From Smithella sp. (GTDB lineage: Bacteria > Desulfobacterota > Syntrophia > Syntrophales > Smithellaceae), in the NCBI GenBank assembly GCA_007244375.1, contig SCVW01000049.1, positions 1-59,827 of the forward strand: DNA of 59,827 nt. The letters run 5' to 3'. The notes under the pieces are model-generated. The model did not search any database. It saw only the letters and a list, made by a program, of their open reading frames with translations, and was not told the origin of the DNA. Of the stretch, positions 18,151 through 27,441 are shown one piece after another. Position 1 is the stretch's first letter. Each line of letters begins with the position of its first letter. The position numbers were made by a program, and so were the translations under genes.

Positions 18151-18597
18151 ATGAAAAAAATAAGTGGGATAATTCTAGCCGTCAATAGTTCTCAGAAAAA
18201 AGGAGAAAAAAAGAACAATATCGATTGCGGTTTATTCTTGAAAAATATCGGTTTGGAAAATGATGCTCATGCGGAACCCGGCATCAGGCAGGTTAGCCTT
18301 CTAGCTAGGGAAAGCATTGAGAAAATCAGAGCCAAAGGTCTTGATGTTAATTATGGCGACTTTGCGGAAAATCTGACAACCGAAGGAATTGATCTTCCAG
18401 CGTTGCCTATTGGTACAAAGCTGAAAGTAGGCAAGAAAGTTCTACTAGAGGTTTCGCAAATCGGCAAGGTTTGCCACAACCGATGCAATATATTCTATAC
18501 AGTTGGCGATTGCGTTATGCCTCGGGAAGGAATATTTGCAAAAGTGCTGATTGGCGGTAAGATAAAGATAAATGATAAAATTGAAATTGCAGAATAA
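18151..18597 (+). CDS. MOSC domain-containing protein
   Basis: A stand-alone MOSC (molybdenum cofactor sulfurase C-terminal) domain of 148 residues. It contains GDFAENLTTEGIDL, the family core segment, and Cys residues in IGKVCHNRCNIFY that would be the sulfur or metal carrier. MOSC domains are thought to deliver sulfur to molybdenum or tungsten cofactors. No molybdopterin genes adjoin it, though cysK lies upstream on the same strand with a gap of 130 bases. It is convergent with hrpA; the two stops are 25 bases apart. Confidence 0.85.
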   Translation: MKKISGIILAVNSSQKKGEKKNNIDCGLFLKNIGLENDAHAEPGIRQVSLLARESIEKIRAKGLDVNYGDFAENLTTEGIDLPALPIGTKLKVGKKVLLEVSQIGKVCHNRCNIFYTVGDCVMPREGIFAKVLIGGKIKINDKIEIAE

Positions 18598-18622
18598 ACT
18601 GTTCCTGAGAGAGAAAAAGTTG

Positions 18623-21600
18623 CTACAGTTTTTCGATCTCTTCAATCAATTGATTCAATTTCTTCGGTGAGACAGAAAAGGGGGTTTTAAGTTCCTGCGC
18701 GAACAGGGATACCTTATATTCTTCAACCATCCAAAAGAATTCTTCAATCAACATTTTTTTCTCTTCGGGGCAATTAATTGAAATATCTTCCTTAAACCGA
18801 CTGATTTCCCGGATTCCGATTTGCTGCGCATTGGAATCACTTTCCGCTGGTGTTATCATTTTCTGCAGCTTTCCCGAATAAATCAATACCTCCTGCAATT
18901 TCTTCTCTGCTGAGGCCAGATTAAGGCTTCCCCGCTCGGCCCGCAGGGCAAGGGCTTTGCAGTAACGCAGCAGATCCTTCATCCGTTCAAATGTATAAAG
19001 TTCGGGAAAATCAACGGGCACTATAATATGCAATTCTGCCTGTATATCATTAAGCAGTTTCAAAACGGGATTATTGCCAGCGCTTTTCTTTTTGAGTTTT
19101 TGAATGCAAGTGTAAGTATCATCAAAAGCTTTCAATACCGGTTCGATTGCTGTAAGCACCTGCTGACCATAAGGCAGGATTTGAGAATTCAGATAATCGG
19201 CGTGCACCATAAACTCTTCCAGTCTTCGGCACGATTTGAAGAATAAATCCTTTTTCACCCGATTGATAATAGCATGTTCGAGTTGTTTGGATGTGCCGAC
19301 GTTTGCGGCCATGGCCTTAAGTGCTGGCGACAAGGCGACATTTTTTTTAAGTTGTTTGATCAAATCGGCAAAGTGAATTTCATAAAGAGCAGCAACGCCC
19401 CGCTGGTGATGGTGAGCGCTTTGCTTCTCGTCGGAAAAAAGCCGGAGGTTAATCGGGCCATCAGCAACCGTCAGCGCCGGATAGGCGTAACCAATCAAGC
19501 CGTGAGTTCCCCGGAGAGGAATCTGCTGCGGCAGCTCACCGAAAGCCCATTCTGTGATTCCCTCTTTTTCCCAATTACCTCTGATTTTGTCCATTGCCGA
19601 CGTGCTGACTGCGTCAGTCAGTTCTTTTTGCAGCAGATTGATGTCCCGGCTTTCTTTGATTTCTTTTCCTTTTTCATCAATGACGCTGTAGCGGATTTTT
19701 AAATGATCCGGCAGTTTCTCCGTGGCCCAATCATCCCTGGAAACCTTCACTTTGTATTTATCGAAAAGCAACTGGCTGAGGGCCTGAGGCAAAGGTTTGT
19801 TCAAAGACGATTTGCCTTCCAGCAATGACTGCGCAATTTGGGCGGGCGGCGGCAACTTCAGACGAATGGATTTGGGCAGCGACTTCAATAAGAGAACGGC
19901 CTTTCCCTTTAATAAGGAAGGCAGATGGCGGTCGATGTTTTCTGTTGCGGCTTTGGAGAGAAACCCCAGAGGCACTTTTACGGTGACGCCGTCATCCTTT
20001 TTGCCCGGTTCAAAATTATAGCGACAGTTGAAAGCGGTATCCCCGATTTTAATTTGATCGGGATATTGAGAAATTTCTTCCTCATCCGGTTCGTGGACAA
20101 TCAAATCCTCTTCCCGGAAACGCAGAGAGTCATCGCTGCCTTTTTCTTTAATCAGATTCTGCAGAGACTGGATATCGGAAATCACCGGCAGCCTCTGTTC
20201 GTAAAGATTGGCAATGGTTTCTTCATCGGCGACAATGCCGCGGCGGCGCAGTTTTTCTTCCATCGTTTTGACGTGCTCGTATAAAGAAAGATTGTGTTCG
20301 AGAAAAGGAATCCGGCGGGCAACTTCCCCCGTAACAAGCGCTTCCCGAATGAAGATGGATTTGGCTTCCTCGGGGTTGATTCTTTCATAAGCGACGGGAC
20401 GGCTTTCCACAATGGTCAGACCGAAAAGCGTCACCTTTTCCAGAGCGACAACCTGCCCGCGGTTTTTCTCCCAGTGAGCGGCGGCATAAGTATAGCGACA
20501 ATTGTCACCGCCTAGTTTTTCCAGCCATTCGCTCTTGATATTGGCGACATTGCGGGCAAAGACTCGCGAGGTCAGGCTGATTTCCCCCGCCACAATCCAC
20601 TGACCGGCACGATTGAACAGGCCTGAACCGGGGAATATCATCACATCTCTGTTCTTGGCGGCGGTGTAAAAGTTTTTCTCTTTCTTCCGGGCGATATTGG
20701 AAAGATAACCGCTCAAGATACAGCGGTGAATCCGGTCGGCATTATCCTGATTGATTTCAATCTTTTGATGTTTTCTGTTTTTTGTTTTGCTTTTTCCGTC
20801 AATGATGTCCAGAATTTGATGGTAAATGTCCCGCCATTCGATCATTCGCTTGTAGGAGAGAAAATGATCGCGGCAGAATTTTCTTTGTTTGCTCTGCGAA
20901 GTCAGGCTCTCTAAAGAACCATGATAACGGTTCCAGATATTGAGATACGTTAAAAAGTCCGATTCCGGATGCGCGAACTGCGCATGGGCATTGGATGCCT
21001 CATCGGCTTTTTCATAGGGACGTTCACGTGGATCCTGAATGCTCAAGGCGGCCGCAATGACGGCAATTTCGTTGACACAGTTTTCCTTCTGCGCTTCAAT
21101 CAGCATGCGGGAAGCCCGGGGATCAAGCGGGAACTCGGCCATCTTCCAGCCGGTTTCCGTCAGCATGTATTGATTAGTTTCTTCGGCGCTGTCATCTTTG
21201 ATCAGAGCTCCCAGATCGCGCAGGATATCAAGACCATCACGGATATTTTTGGGTTGGGGCTTATCGATAAAAGGAAAGGACGTAACCGCGCCGAGATTAA
21301 GTTCCAGCATCCGCAGAATGACGCCGGCCAGATTGGAACGCATGATTTCCGGCGGCGTGTAAAGAGGTTTTTGGGAAAACTCCTCCTGCGAATAGAGCCG
21401 GATGCAAATGCCGTTTTGCACACGGCCGCAGCGTCCTTTTCTCTGCTCGGAACTGCTCATGGATATCGGTTTTATCGGCAGGCCGGTCGTCTGGCTGCGC
21501 GGATTGTATTCCAGAATTCGCGCCAGCCCGGCGTCAATTACGTATTTGATGCCGGGAATCGTGAGTGACGTTTCCGCGATATTGGTGGCCACGATGATTT

Positions 21601-22741
21601 TCTGCTGGTCGGCCGCCGCAAAGATCAGTCTTTGCTGAGAGCCCGACAGACGCGCGTACAAAGGAAGCACCAGACCTGAACATTTTTTCGCCAACAGCCC
21701 GCAGGTTTCGCGGATGTCCTGCTCGGTCGGCATGAAAATCAAAATATCTTCGTAGCGGCGTTCGCGTTGCAACTGTTCCACGCAGGCCACGGCTTCATCA
21801 ATATAGGTTGTTTCGCCTTTTTCTTCTTTCTCAGGATCAAGCGGCCGGTAGCGCACCTCCACCGGATACATCCGGCCGGATACCTTGATAACCGGCGCAT
21901 TTGTGGAGACCCTTCCGGAATGAGCCGAAGGCTCTTTGTAATTACGCGACATCCCGCGAGTGACAACACCTTCTTCCGATGGCAGGAGCGGAGAGATTCC
22001 AAGACTCGCGGGATTGAAAGCTTCCGAAAACTTTTCCGTATCAATAGTGGCTGAAGTGATGATGACCTTTAAATCTTTTCTCCTGAAAAGCAGCGTGCGC
22101 AGGTAGCCCAGAATAAAATCGATGTTCAGGCTGCGCTCGTGCGCTTCATCGACTATAATGGTATCGTAAGCCAGCAGGTCACGATCTTTGACCGTTTCCG
22201 CAAGCAGGATTCCATCAGTCATGACTTTAATCAGCGGCTCAGCAGAGCTCTTTTCTTCAAAGCGGATTTTATAAGCAACAGATTGACCGCATTCCTCGTC
22301 CAGTTCCGCGGCAATGCGCTGGGCAATGCTGATTGCCGCGATGCGCCGGGGCTGGGTGAGACCGATCACTCCCCGCAAACCTAGACCGGCTGCAAGACAC
22401 ATTTTGGGAATTTGGGTTGTTTTTCCTGATCCAGTCTCGCCGGTGATAATCGTAACCTGATTGTTTCTAACGCTTTCAATAATTTCCTTCTTTTTGGCGA
22501 TGATCGGTAGGTTTTGCAAAAACTGAACTGCGGTAGCATTTTGCTTTCTATTTCGATAGCGAGCGGTGGAATGATCGGAAATTCTTTTTAAATAGTCTAA
22601 TTTTCCGAGAACAGATTTTTCATCTTTGACTTTATGATCTTCGATGCTTTTTAGCTGACGAACAATATTATAATAATCGGCAATCATGACAGAATCAAGT
22701 TTCTGTCTGATTTGCCGAATATCGTGTTTGATCCTTTGCAA
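18623..22741 (-). CDS. hrpA: ATP-dependent RNA helicase HrpA
   Basis: A very large DEAH-box helicase of 1372 residues. The P-loop GETGSGKT is at 101-108 and the DEAH box at 198-201 (VDEAHERS). Motif VI is seen in EQRKGRCGRVQNG, and a long C-terminal HrpA-specific extension continues to the end. In proteobacteria HrpA resolves stalled or collided ribosomes and processes some mRNAs. The length and order match the full HrpA type rather than the shorter HrpB. Around residues 255-285 there is a Ser/Gly/Pro-rich insertion between the helicase motifs that I do not remember in E. coli HrpA. It is a single-gene unit. Confidence 0.95.
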   Translation of the reverse strand: MQRIKHDIRQIRQKLDSVMIADYYNIVRQLKSIEDHKVKDEKSVLGKLDYLKRISDHSTARYRNRKQNATAVQFLQNLPIIAKKKEIIESVRNNQVTIITGETGSGKTTQIPKMCLAAGLGLRGVIGLTQPRRIAAISIAQRIAAELDEECGQSVAYKIRFEEKSSAEPLIKVMTDGILLAETVKDRDLLAYDTIIVDEAHERSLNIDFILGYLRTLLFRRKDLKVIITSATIDTEKFSEAFNPASLGISPLLPSEEGVVTRGMSRNYKEPSAHSGRVSTNAPVIKVSGRMYPVEVRYRPLDPEKEEKGETTYIDEAVACVEQLQRERRYEDILIFMPTEQDIRETCGLLAKKCSGLVLPLYARLSGSQQRLIFAAADQQKIIVATNIAETSLTIPGIKYVIDAGLARILEYNPRSQTTGLPIKPISMSSSEQRKGRCGRVQNGICIRLYSQEEFSQKPLYTPPEIMRSNLAGVILRMLELNLGAVTSFPFIDKPQPKNIRDGLDILRDLGALIKDDSAEETNQYMLTETGWKMAEFPLDPRASRMLIEAQKENCVNEIAVIAAALSIQDPRERPYEKADEASNAHAQFAHPESDFLTYLNIWNRYHGSLESLTSQSKQRKFCRDHFLSYKRMIEWRDIYHQILDIIDGKSKTKNRKHQKIEINQDNADRIHRCILSGYLSNIARKKEKNFYTAAKNRDVMIFPGSGLFNRAGQWIVAGEISLTSRVFARNVANIKSEWLEKLGGDNCRYTYAAAHWEKNRGQVVALEKVTLFGLTIVESRPVAYERINPEEAKSIFIREALVTGEVARRIPFLEHNLSLYEHVKTMEEKLRRRGIVADEETIANLYEQRLPVISDIQSLQNLIKEKGSDDSLRFREEDLIVHEPDEEEISQYPDQIKIGDTAFNCRYNFEPGKKDDGVTVKVPLGFLSKAATENIDRHLPSLLKGKAVLLLKSLPKSIRLKLPPPAQIAQSLLEGKSSLNKPLPQALSQLLFDKYKVKVSRDDWATEKLPDHLKIRYSVIDEKGKEIKESRDINLLQKELTDAVSTSAMDKIRGNWEKEGITEWAFGELPQQIPLRGTHGLIGYAYPALTVADGPINLRLFSDEKQSAHHHQRGVAALYEIHFADLIKQLKKNVALSPALKAMAANVGTSKQLEHAIINRVKKDLFFKSCRRLEEFMVHADYLNSQILPYGQQVLTAIEPVLKAFDDTYTCIQKLKKKSAGNNPVLKLLNDIQAELHIIVPVDFPELYTFERMKDLLRYCKALALRAERGSLNLASAEKKLQEVLIYSGKLQKMITPAESDSNAQQIGIREISRFKEDISINCPEEKKMLIEEFFWMVEEYKVSLFAQELKTPFSVSPKKLNQLIEEIEKL

Positions 22742-22916
22742 CTCTTTTCTCCGGAAAGGTATTAGTTATTAATTATCTCATAATTAAATGCATATTTGTC
22801 ATGCCGGAGACAGTCTGCATCCAGAAATTATTTAAACTGGTTCCCAGCCTTAGCCCGGAAGACGGTTTGAAGATGGAATGGCTTCAGTTATAAATACTAT
22901 TACGAGACCATTAATA

Positions 22917-23036
22917 ATGGTTTTATTTCACAGGGAGAGTGGTACTGTCAATGACGGAATTTTATTGATAATATTCTGGTTATTAATTTGTTTCGCAATC
23001 TATATGATCTGGCGGGAGCGGAGATTAGCGAAATAA
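22917..23036 (+). CDS. Candidate small membrane protein (39 residues)
   Basis: The 306-base gap 22742-23047 contains this short frame: MVLFHRESGTVND followed by one hydrophobic helix of about 19 residues and a basic tail ending RERRLAK. It has the shape of a single-pass small membrane protein with a cytoplasmic positive end. No good ribosome site precedes the ATG, so it may equally be chance or a remnant. The rest of the gap shows nothing supportable. Confidence 0.25.
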   Translation: MVLFHRESGTVNDGILLIIFWLLICFAIYMIWRERRLAK

Positions 23037-23047
23037 TCCCAATATAC

Positions 23048-23332
23048 TTACTTATCCAGCACACCAAGCTTTAAAGGTAGCCACCATGTAAAACCGAAAA
23101 GCATCGTCTTAAGAAAGACAGTGCCGGTACTAATTCCCGCTTTTTTTCCGATGGGAATTGACAAAATTAATTCCAGCGGATGTCCTATGCACCATATACA
23201 GACGATTATAATCCAGATTTTTCGCAATAATTCATTTTCTATCGGATACAGAAGACCGAAAATAATAAAAAGCCATCCGAGAATTGCGCCGGGCATCATA
23301 AAAATAGTCCAGAATAATTTGTTATTAAACAT
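23048..23332 (-). CDS. Small integral membrane protein, unknown function
   Basis: A 94-residue protein with three probable membrane helices: about 8-28, 38-58 and 70-88, separated by short charged loops (ENELLRK, GKKAG). Family not recognised. Two histidine/tryptophan-rich spots (CIWCIGHPLE, FTWWLPLK) could face the membrane boundary. The ribosome site GAAGGAG lies about 7 bases before the ATG, which supports it as a real gene. Upstream on the same strand, after about 130 bases, lies the ferredoxin-type protein at 23465. Confidence 0.6.
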   Translation of the reverse strand: MFNNKLFWTIFMMPGAILGWLFIIFGLLYPIENELLRKIWIIIVCIWCIGHPLELILSIPIGKKAGISTGTVFLKTMLFGFTWWLPLKLGVLDK

Positions 23333-23464
23333 ACATCTTCTCCTTCAATAGTATAGATAATACCGATACAAAGGAAGTTTTCGTCATATTGACGAAAACT
23401 TTCGGCAATCTAAGGTCGTCTTTATTATGCGCTCTCCTTACGGACTATGCTTCCGATCAAAACA

Positions 23465-24601
23465 CTATTTCTTCTTTGGCAGAATCCTTACGATTCTTTC
23501 TTTGCCTTCAATCATGGATATGGCGTTTTGCGGACAGAAATGCGCACAAACCCCGCAACCAATACAACGTTCCGGGTTATGGCTGGCTTTTTTATCATCT
23601 GTTAAGTAAGCTGCGTAGGTATGGCAGTGCTTGACACATTTGCCGCAGCCGATGCAGAGATCGGTGTTGACCATAGATAAGAATTTAGTGGAATTAGCGA
23701 TTGGTATTATCATATTGTCGACGCCGTTGGCGCAGCAGCATCGACAGCAGTTACAAATACTTGTTTCGTCTTTGCTGGTATCGAAATTCGGATGATAAGC
23801 CTTATGAACAAGTCCGGCATCTTCAGCTCTCTTTAAGATAGCCAATGCCTCATCTTTCGAAATCATTCTCGAGAAACCCTGCTCTGAAGTAAATCTTGCC
23901 GATTTGCCGAAGGTAAAACAATTTTCTCTTTCATCCGTCTGTTTGCAGGGAGTTCCGGACATGTCTTTATGATGCCGGCAGAAACAATGCCCCACGGCGA
24001 TTTCATCGAATTTCTGTATCAATTCCTCGACTTTCTTTGTCTGGACTATTGTATCGGCAGCACCGCTGATTTTCTCATCTACGACAATTTTTATTTTCTC
24101 ATTTTTAGGCTTGTTATCAAAAATAGGCACCGTTCTATCAACTGGAGGTAAAGTCGATAAATGAGGGATAAGAGCATCATAATTTGTTTGGACCATTTGC
24201 TCTAATTCCGCAAACAATTTATCGAACAACAGAGATATTTCCCTGTTTCTTTCATTTTTCTCAACCTTGCCCATAAAAGTATATTCAAAAGTTCCCACGT
24301 TCACGAGCGGTAATAATCTAAAAATCATAATCCCCTTGCTGTTCGGCTGATTGAAGATTACGCCTTTGCCTGCCAGACTTTTTACTTTTTTATTGATTTC
24401 TTCTTCTGATAAACCGCTTGATTGCTTTAACTGTTCCATTGTCTGAGATTTTTTGTCACTGAAGGCAGTGATAAAATCCAATTCATCTTCTTTAATAAAA
24501 TATTTCAAAATTTTGATGAGCGTATCATTAACAGGAATCGGAGTTCCTCCTGCTGTACTGATTATTTCACCGGCTTTTTTGTATTTTTCATCAATATTCA
24601 T
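23465..24601 (-). CDS. 4Fe-4S ferredoxin-type protein with N-terminal winged-helix-like region
   Basis: The first 110 residues look like a winged helix-turn-helix (MEQLKQSSGLSEEEINKKVK with a following wing and KGVIFNQ). The middle has cysteine groups HCFCRHHKDMSGTPC and SICNCCRCCCANG, and the end has two classic ferredoxin motifs, CIGCGKCVKHC and CIGCGVCAHFCP. Such proteins are common in sulfate-reducing and syntrophic deltaproteobacteria but their role is not settled. The extra CNCCRCCC cluster may bind a further iron-sulfur centre. No signal peptide is visible, so it is cytoplasmic. The start has GAAGGAG about 6 bases upstream. A redox-sensing or electron-transfer role is inferred. Confidence 0.75.
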   Translation of the reverse strand: MNIDEKYKKAGEIISTAGGTPIPVNDTLIKILKYFIKEDELDFITAFSDKKSQTMEQLKQSSGLSEEEINKKVKSLAGKGVIFNQPNSKGIMIFRLLPLVNVGTFEYTFMGKVEKNERNREISLLFDKLFAELEQMVQTNYDALIPHLSTLPPVDRTVPIFDNKPKNEKIKIVVDEKISGAADTIVQTKKVEELIQKFDEIAVGHCFCRHHKDMSGTPCKQTDERENCFTFGKSARFTSEQGFSRMISKDEALAILKRAEDAGLVHKAYHPNFDTSKDETSICNCCRCCCANGVDNMIIPIANSTKFLSMVNTDLCIGCGKCVKHCHTYAAYLTDDKKASHNPERCIGCGVCAHFCPQNAISMIEGKERIVRILPKKK

Positions 24602-24790
24602 ATTTGCTCCTTCAATTTTAAGCTAGAAAAAATTAATTTTGACGCAACCGAGTATAGGAAGAAGTATCCTGTATGTCAATCACGATTCTTCTGCGCTTTC
24701 CGGTAAGCTATGAGTTAATATTTTCTACTAATCATTCGTCTACAACGTGTGCTGATTTTCTATAAAACGAGTGTTTCATAAGCTGATTAT

Positions 24791-25789
24791 TTAATCCTGC
24801 ATATCGACAATTATTCTTCCTTTGTGTTTGCCTGTTTTTATTTTCTCAATCTCGGGAATTACGTTTTGTAGTCTTACCTCTGTGGAGATTGATTCAAGCC
24901 ACGGATATTTCCATTTTCCTGCCAGCATTTCCCACGCCCTTATCCTTGTTTTCATGGGACAGTTCTGGGAATCAATTCCGTACAGCGTAATACCGCGCAA
25001 GATAAAGGGATATACCGTAAGAGACAGGTCGGCCGATGCAGCATTGCCGCAGCAGGTAATCGCTCCGTTGCTCTTTACCGATCTCAGGGCAAAAGAGAGA
25101 AGATTGCCTCCCAAAGTATCAAGGGCGGCATCCCATCTTTCTTTAAGAAGAGGTTTCCCCGCCGATTCGGACGGATCGGGTATGTCAATAACCTCCACCG
25201 CTCCCATACTTTTAATAAAAGAGCTTTCATCGTAAATTCCGTTGACCGCTGTAACTTTGTAACCGGCGTGTGAAAGTATTGATACGGCGCTGCTTCCGAC
25301 CCCTCCGCTTCCTCCTGTTACAAGGATTTCGGCGCCGTCTGGAATTCCGTGATCAGTAAGTTTAAGAATGGACAGGGCGGCAGTAAATCCCGCAGTTCCG
25401 AATATCATGCTTTCGCGAAGAGCCAGATTTGCCGGTTTTCTGACTATCCATGAAGCTGGAACCTGTATATACTGTCCTAGGCCGCCTGCGGTATTCATGC
25501 CCAGATCATAACTTGTAACAATAACTTCCTCACCCGACTTGAAGTCCGCCGAATTGCTCTTTTCTATAACTCCGGCAGCATCTATGCCTGGTGTGTGCGG
25601 ATATTTTTTCGTAACGCCTCTGTTGCCCGAAGCCGAAAGCATGTCCTTGAAATTAAGCGATGAGTAAAGCACACGGACGAGAACATCTCCCGCGGGAAGG
25701 TTTTCTGTCGATAATTCCTCTATCGTGCTTGTAAATTTTTTATCTTCTGTTTCTCGCACAACAAGTGCTCGATATTTTTTTGCTTCCAT
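24791..25789 (-). CDS. YhdH/YhfP-family quinone oxidoreductase (acrylyl-CoA reductase-like)
   Basis: A medium-chain dehydrogenase/reductase without the structural zinc motif, of the YhdH/AcuI group; relatives reduce acrylyl-CoA or quinones with NADPH. It shows YSSLNFKDMLSASGN at the N terminus, GIDAAGVIEKS, and the cofactor loop VTGGSGGVGSSAVSIL. I start it at ATG 25789, which has AGGAGG 7 bases upstream. The longer frame starts with a TTG upstream of that site. Length 332 is typical. The tetR-family gene lies 82 bases upstream on the same strand, so the pair is probably one inducible operon. Confidence 0.88.
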   Translation of the reverse strand: MEAKKYRALVVRETEDKKFTSTIEELSTENLPAGDVLVRVLYSSLNFKDMLSASGNRGVTKKYPHTPGIDAAGVIEKSNSADFKSGEEVIVTSYDLGMNTAGGLGQYIQVPASWIVRKPANLALRESMIFGTAGFTAALSILKLTDHGIPDGAEILVTGGSGGVGSSAVSILSHAGYKVTAVNGIYDESSFIKSMGAVEVIDIPDPSESAGKPLLKERWDAALDTLGGNLLSFALRSVKSNGAITCCGNAASADLSLTVYPFILRGITLYGIDSQNCPMKTRIRAWEMLAGKWKYPWLESISTEVRLQNVIPEIEKIKTGKHKGRIIVDMQD

Positions 25790-25871
25790 TACTGACCTCC
25801 TGTATATTTTGTTCAAAACCGACCTAAGTTAATGAATATAAAAACACTGCATTATTTCATGAAGCCAAATC

Positions 25872-26474
25872 CTATCTTTTTAAATCGATGTCCTGAAGAT
25901 ACGAAATGAGAGAAGTTATTGTCGAATTCAGATGTTTTTTCGATTTGTCAGATGTATACAGTACACAAGCGCCGAGAAGTCCGGAAAATATCATGTTGCT
26001 GACATCTTCGGTATTCACGTTCCTGCCGATGCCTCCTGATTTTTTCTCCTCATCTAGGAATCGTCTGATCATCTTTCTTAATTTGATGAATCCGGTATCT
26101 ACTTCTTTTGCGAGCTCTGGCGCTTGATCGCTTAGCTCAACGGCCAGATTTACAAAGATGCAGCCGCCGGGAAAATTATTTGAATCAGCAAGATAGCGGT
26201 CACGGTAGTTTTTAAGCAGTTTTTGTATTTTCAAAAGAGGTCTTGATTTATCCTCTATTTTATAAAGATTTCTTTCTCGCCAAATTTTTCTTGCCGCGCT
26301 TAGTATTTCAAGAAAAAGCTGTTCCTTACTTTTAAAATGGTTATAAAATCCACCCTTGGAGGTACCCACGGCCTCGATAATGTCTGTAATTGAAGTGCTC
26401 ATGTATCCCTTTACGGAAAATAATTTAAGCGACTCTTCAATTATACGTTCTTTTAATATTATTGTTTCTTTCAT
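25872..26474 (-). CDS. TetR/AcrR-family transcriptional regulator
   Basis: A 200-residue TetR-type repressor. The N-terminal helix-turn-helix is typical: SLKLFSVKGYMSTSITDIIE, then AVGTSKGGFYNHFKSKE. The C-terminal ligand domain is of the kind that begins with long helices around RERNLYKIEDKSRPLLK. A palindrome AGACCG-AC-CGGTCT lies 5-18 bases before its ATG, so it probably represses itself and the downstream oxidoreductase. The ligand is unknown; reactive carbonyls or electrophiles would suit a YhdH-type target. Confidence 0.9.
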   Translation of the reverse strand: MKETIILKERIIEESLKLFSVKGYMSTSITDIIEAVGTSKGGFYNHFKSKEQLFLEILSAARKIWRERNLYKIEDKSRPLLKIQKLLKNYRDRYLADSNNFPGGCIFVNLAVELSDQAPELAKEVDTGFIKLRKMIRRFLDEEKKSGGIGRNVNTEDVSNMIFSGLLGACVLYTSDKSKKHLNSTITSLISYLQDIDLKR

Positions 26475-26478
26475 ACTA

Positions 26479-26492
26479 AGACCGACCGGTCT
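26479..26492. promoter_or_regulatory. Candidate TetR operator
   Basis: AGACCGACCGGTCT: perfect 6-base arms around AC, placed directly before the tetR-family ATG. ACCGACCGGT-type palindromes are typical of TetR-family operators. Binding here would cover the ribosome site and leader. Confidence 0.55.
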
Positions 26493-26636
26493 CCCTTCTA
26501 CGATATTTTCCCTGATGAGTCAATGATTTTTTCAACTGAAATTATACGCTATTGTTTTGTAGAAATATGCTCTTGAAATTAATGAAGGTTGCTGGTTAAA
26601 AAGCTCTTCTCGTTTCAATAGAAGAAATTATCGTCA

Positions 26637-26653
26637 AAGTCTCAATGAGACTT
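26637..26653. repeat. Short perfect hairpin downstream of the nitroreductase gene
   Basis: AAGTCTC and GAGACTT arms around three bases, 4 bases beyond the nitroreductase stop codon side. It lacks a clear T-run on the minus strand, so it is at best a weak terminator or transcript stabiliser. Confidence 0.35.
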
Positions 26654-26656
26654 ATA

Positions 26657-27214
26657 TCAAAACATCGGCTTATTGAAACTGTTCAGATGAACAATTTCAG
26701 AAAGATCTTTGCGGGCGGGACCTTCTCTTGGCGGTATGGCGGGCCGACCGATGGGAATAACAGCGACTACTTTATAGCCTTTTCCAACATCAAGAATTTT
26801 TTTGCAGGTTTCATGGTCCATCAAACCGACCACTACGGTTCCCAAGCCCAGTTCATGAGCTTTCAAACAAAGTGTCTGAACGGCCATGCCCAAATCAAAC
26901 ATGTACCAGTTTTGAATTTCCGTAGCTTCCTTTCCACCGTAACAGCCCGAAATACCGGTCTTCGCGCAGGCGACGATTAAGGCGGAAGCTGTAAGTGAAC
27001 ATTTGCTGGCAGGATTGTGTTCTGAATAAGTACCCGTTACCTTTTTGATTAATTCCTTATCACGGACAACTATAAATTCCCACACTTGCGTGTTTGCCCA
27101 GGAAGGCGACCAGCGTACTGCTTCGAATATTTGCCGAAGCTCATCATCTGTTACAAATTCTTCGGTAAACTTCCTTACACTTCTTCGTTTTAAAATAGCT
27201 TCCTGCAATTCCAT
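26657..27214 (-). CDS. Nitroreductase-family protein
   Basis: An FMN-dependent oxidoreductase of the nitroreductase fold. The N terminus KRRSVRKFTEEFVTDDEL carries the FMN-phosphate-binding Arg-Arg-Ser-x-Arg pattern, EAVRWSPSWANTQVWEF the second binding segment, and GLGTVVVGLM with VIPIGRPA the C-terminal part. I start it at ATG 27214 with AGGAGG 8 bases upstream. The longer frame has no support. Length 185 fits. The substrate is undefined. It lies between the TetR pair and the lipid locus but is separated from both by 180 bases or more. Confidence 0.9.
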   Translation of the reverse strand: MELQEAILKRRSVRKFTEEFVTDDELRQIFEAVRWSPSWANTQVWEFIVVRDKELIKKVTGTYSEHNPASKCSLTASALIVACAKTGISGCYGGKEATEIQNWYMFDLGMAVQTLCLKAHELGLGTVVVGLMDHETCKKILDVGKGYKVVAVIPIGRPAIPPREGPARKDLSEIVHLNSFNKPMF

Positions 27215-27277
27215 GGTACCATCCTCCTGATTATTTTTATTACTACTTAACAAAATATCTAAACGCCTTTATTCTAT

Positions 27278-27374
27278 CCTCCGCCGGCGGAGGTGTCCCG
27301 TAGAGAAGGAGGTGGAATAAGTAATCACGTATATCATAGCTTTATTTACGCTCTAAACGGGTCTGAAGACCCGT
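27278..27374. repeat. Two palindromes in the gap before the nitroreductase gene
   Basis: CCTCCGCCGGCGGAGG (27278-27293) is a perfect 16-base palindrome, and ACGGGTCT-GA-AGACCCGT (27357-27374) has perfect 8-base arms. Neither is followed by a convincing T-run. They sit between the 3' end of the acyltransferase gene and the nitroreductase promoter region, so terminator, repeat debris or operator are all possible. Confidence 0.45.
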
Positions 27375-27441
27375 ATACATGTTTTTCCACCCACTTTTGT
27401 GATCCCCAGCCAGCAGGGGACAGAACATAAATAAATATTAA

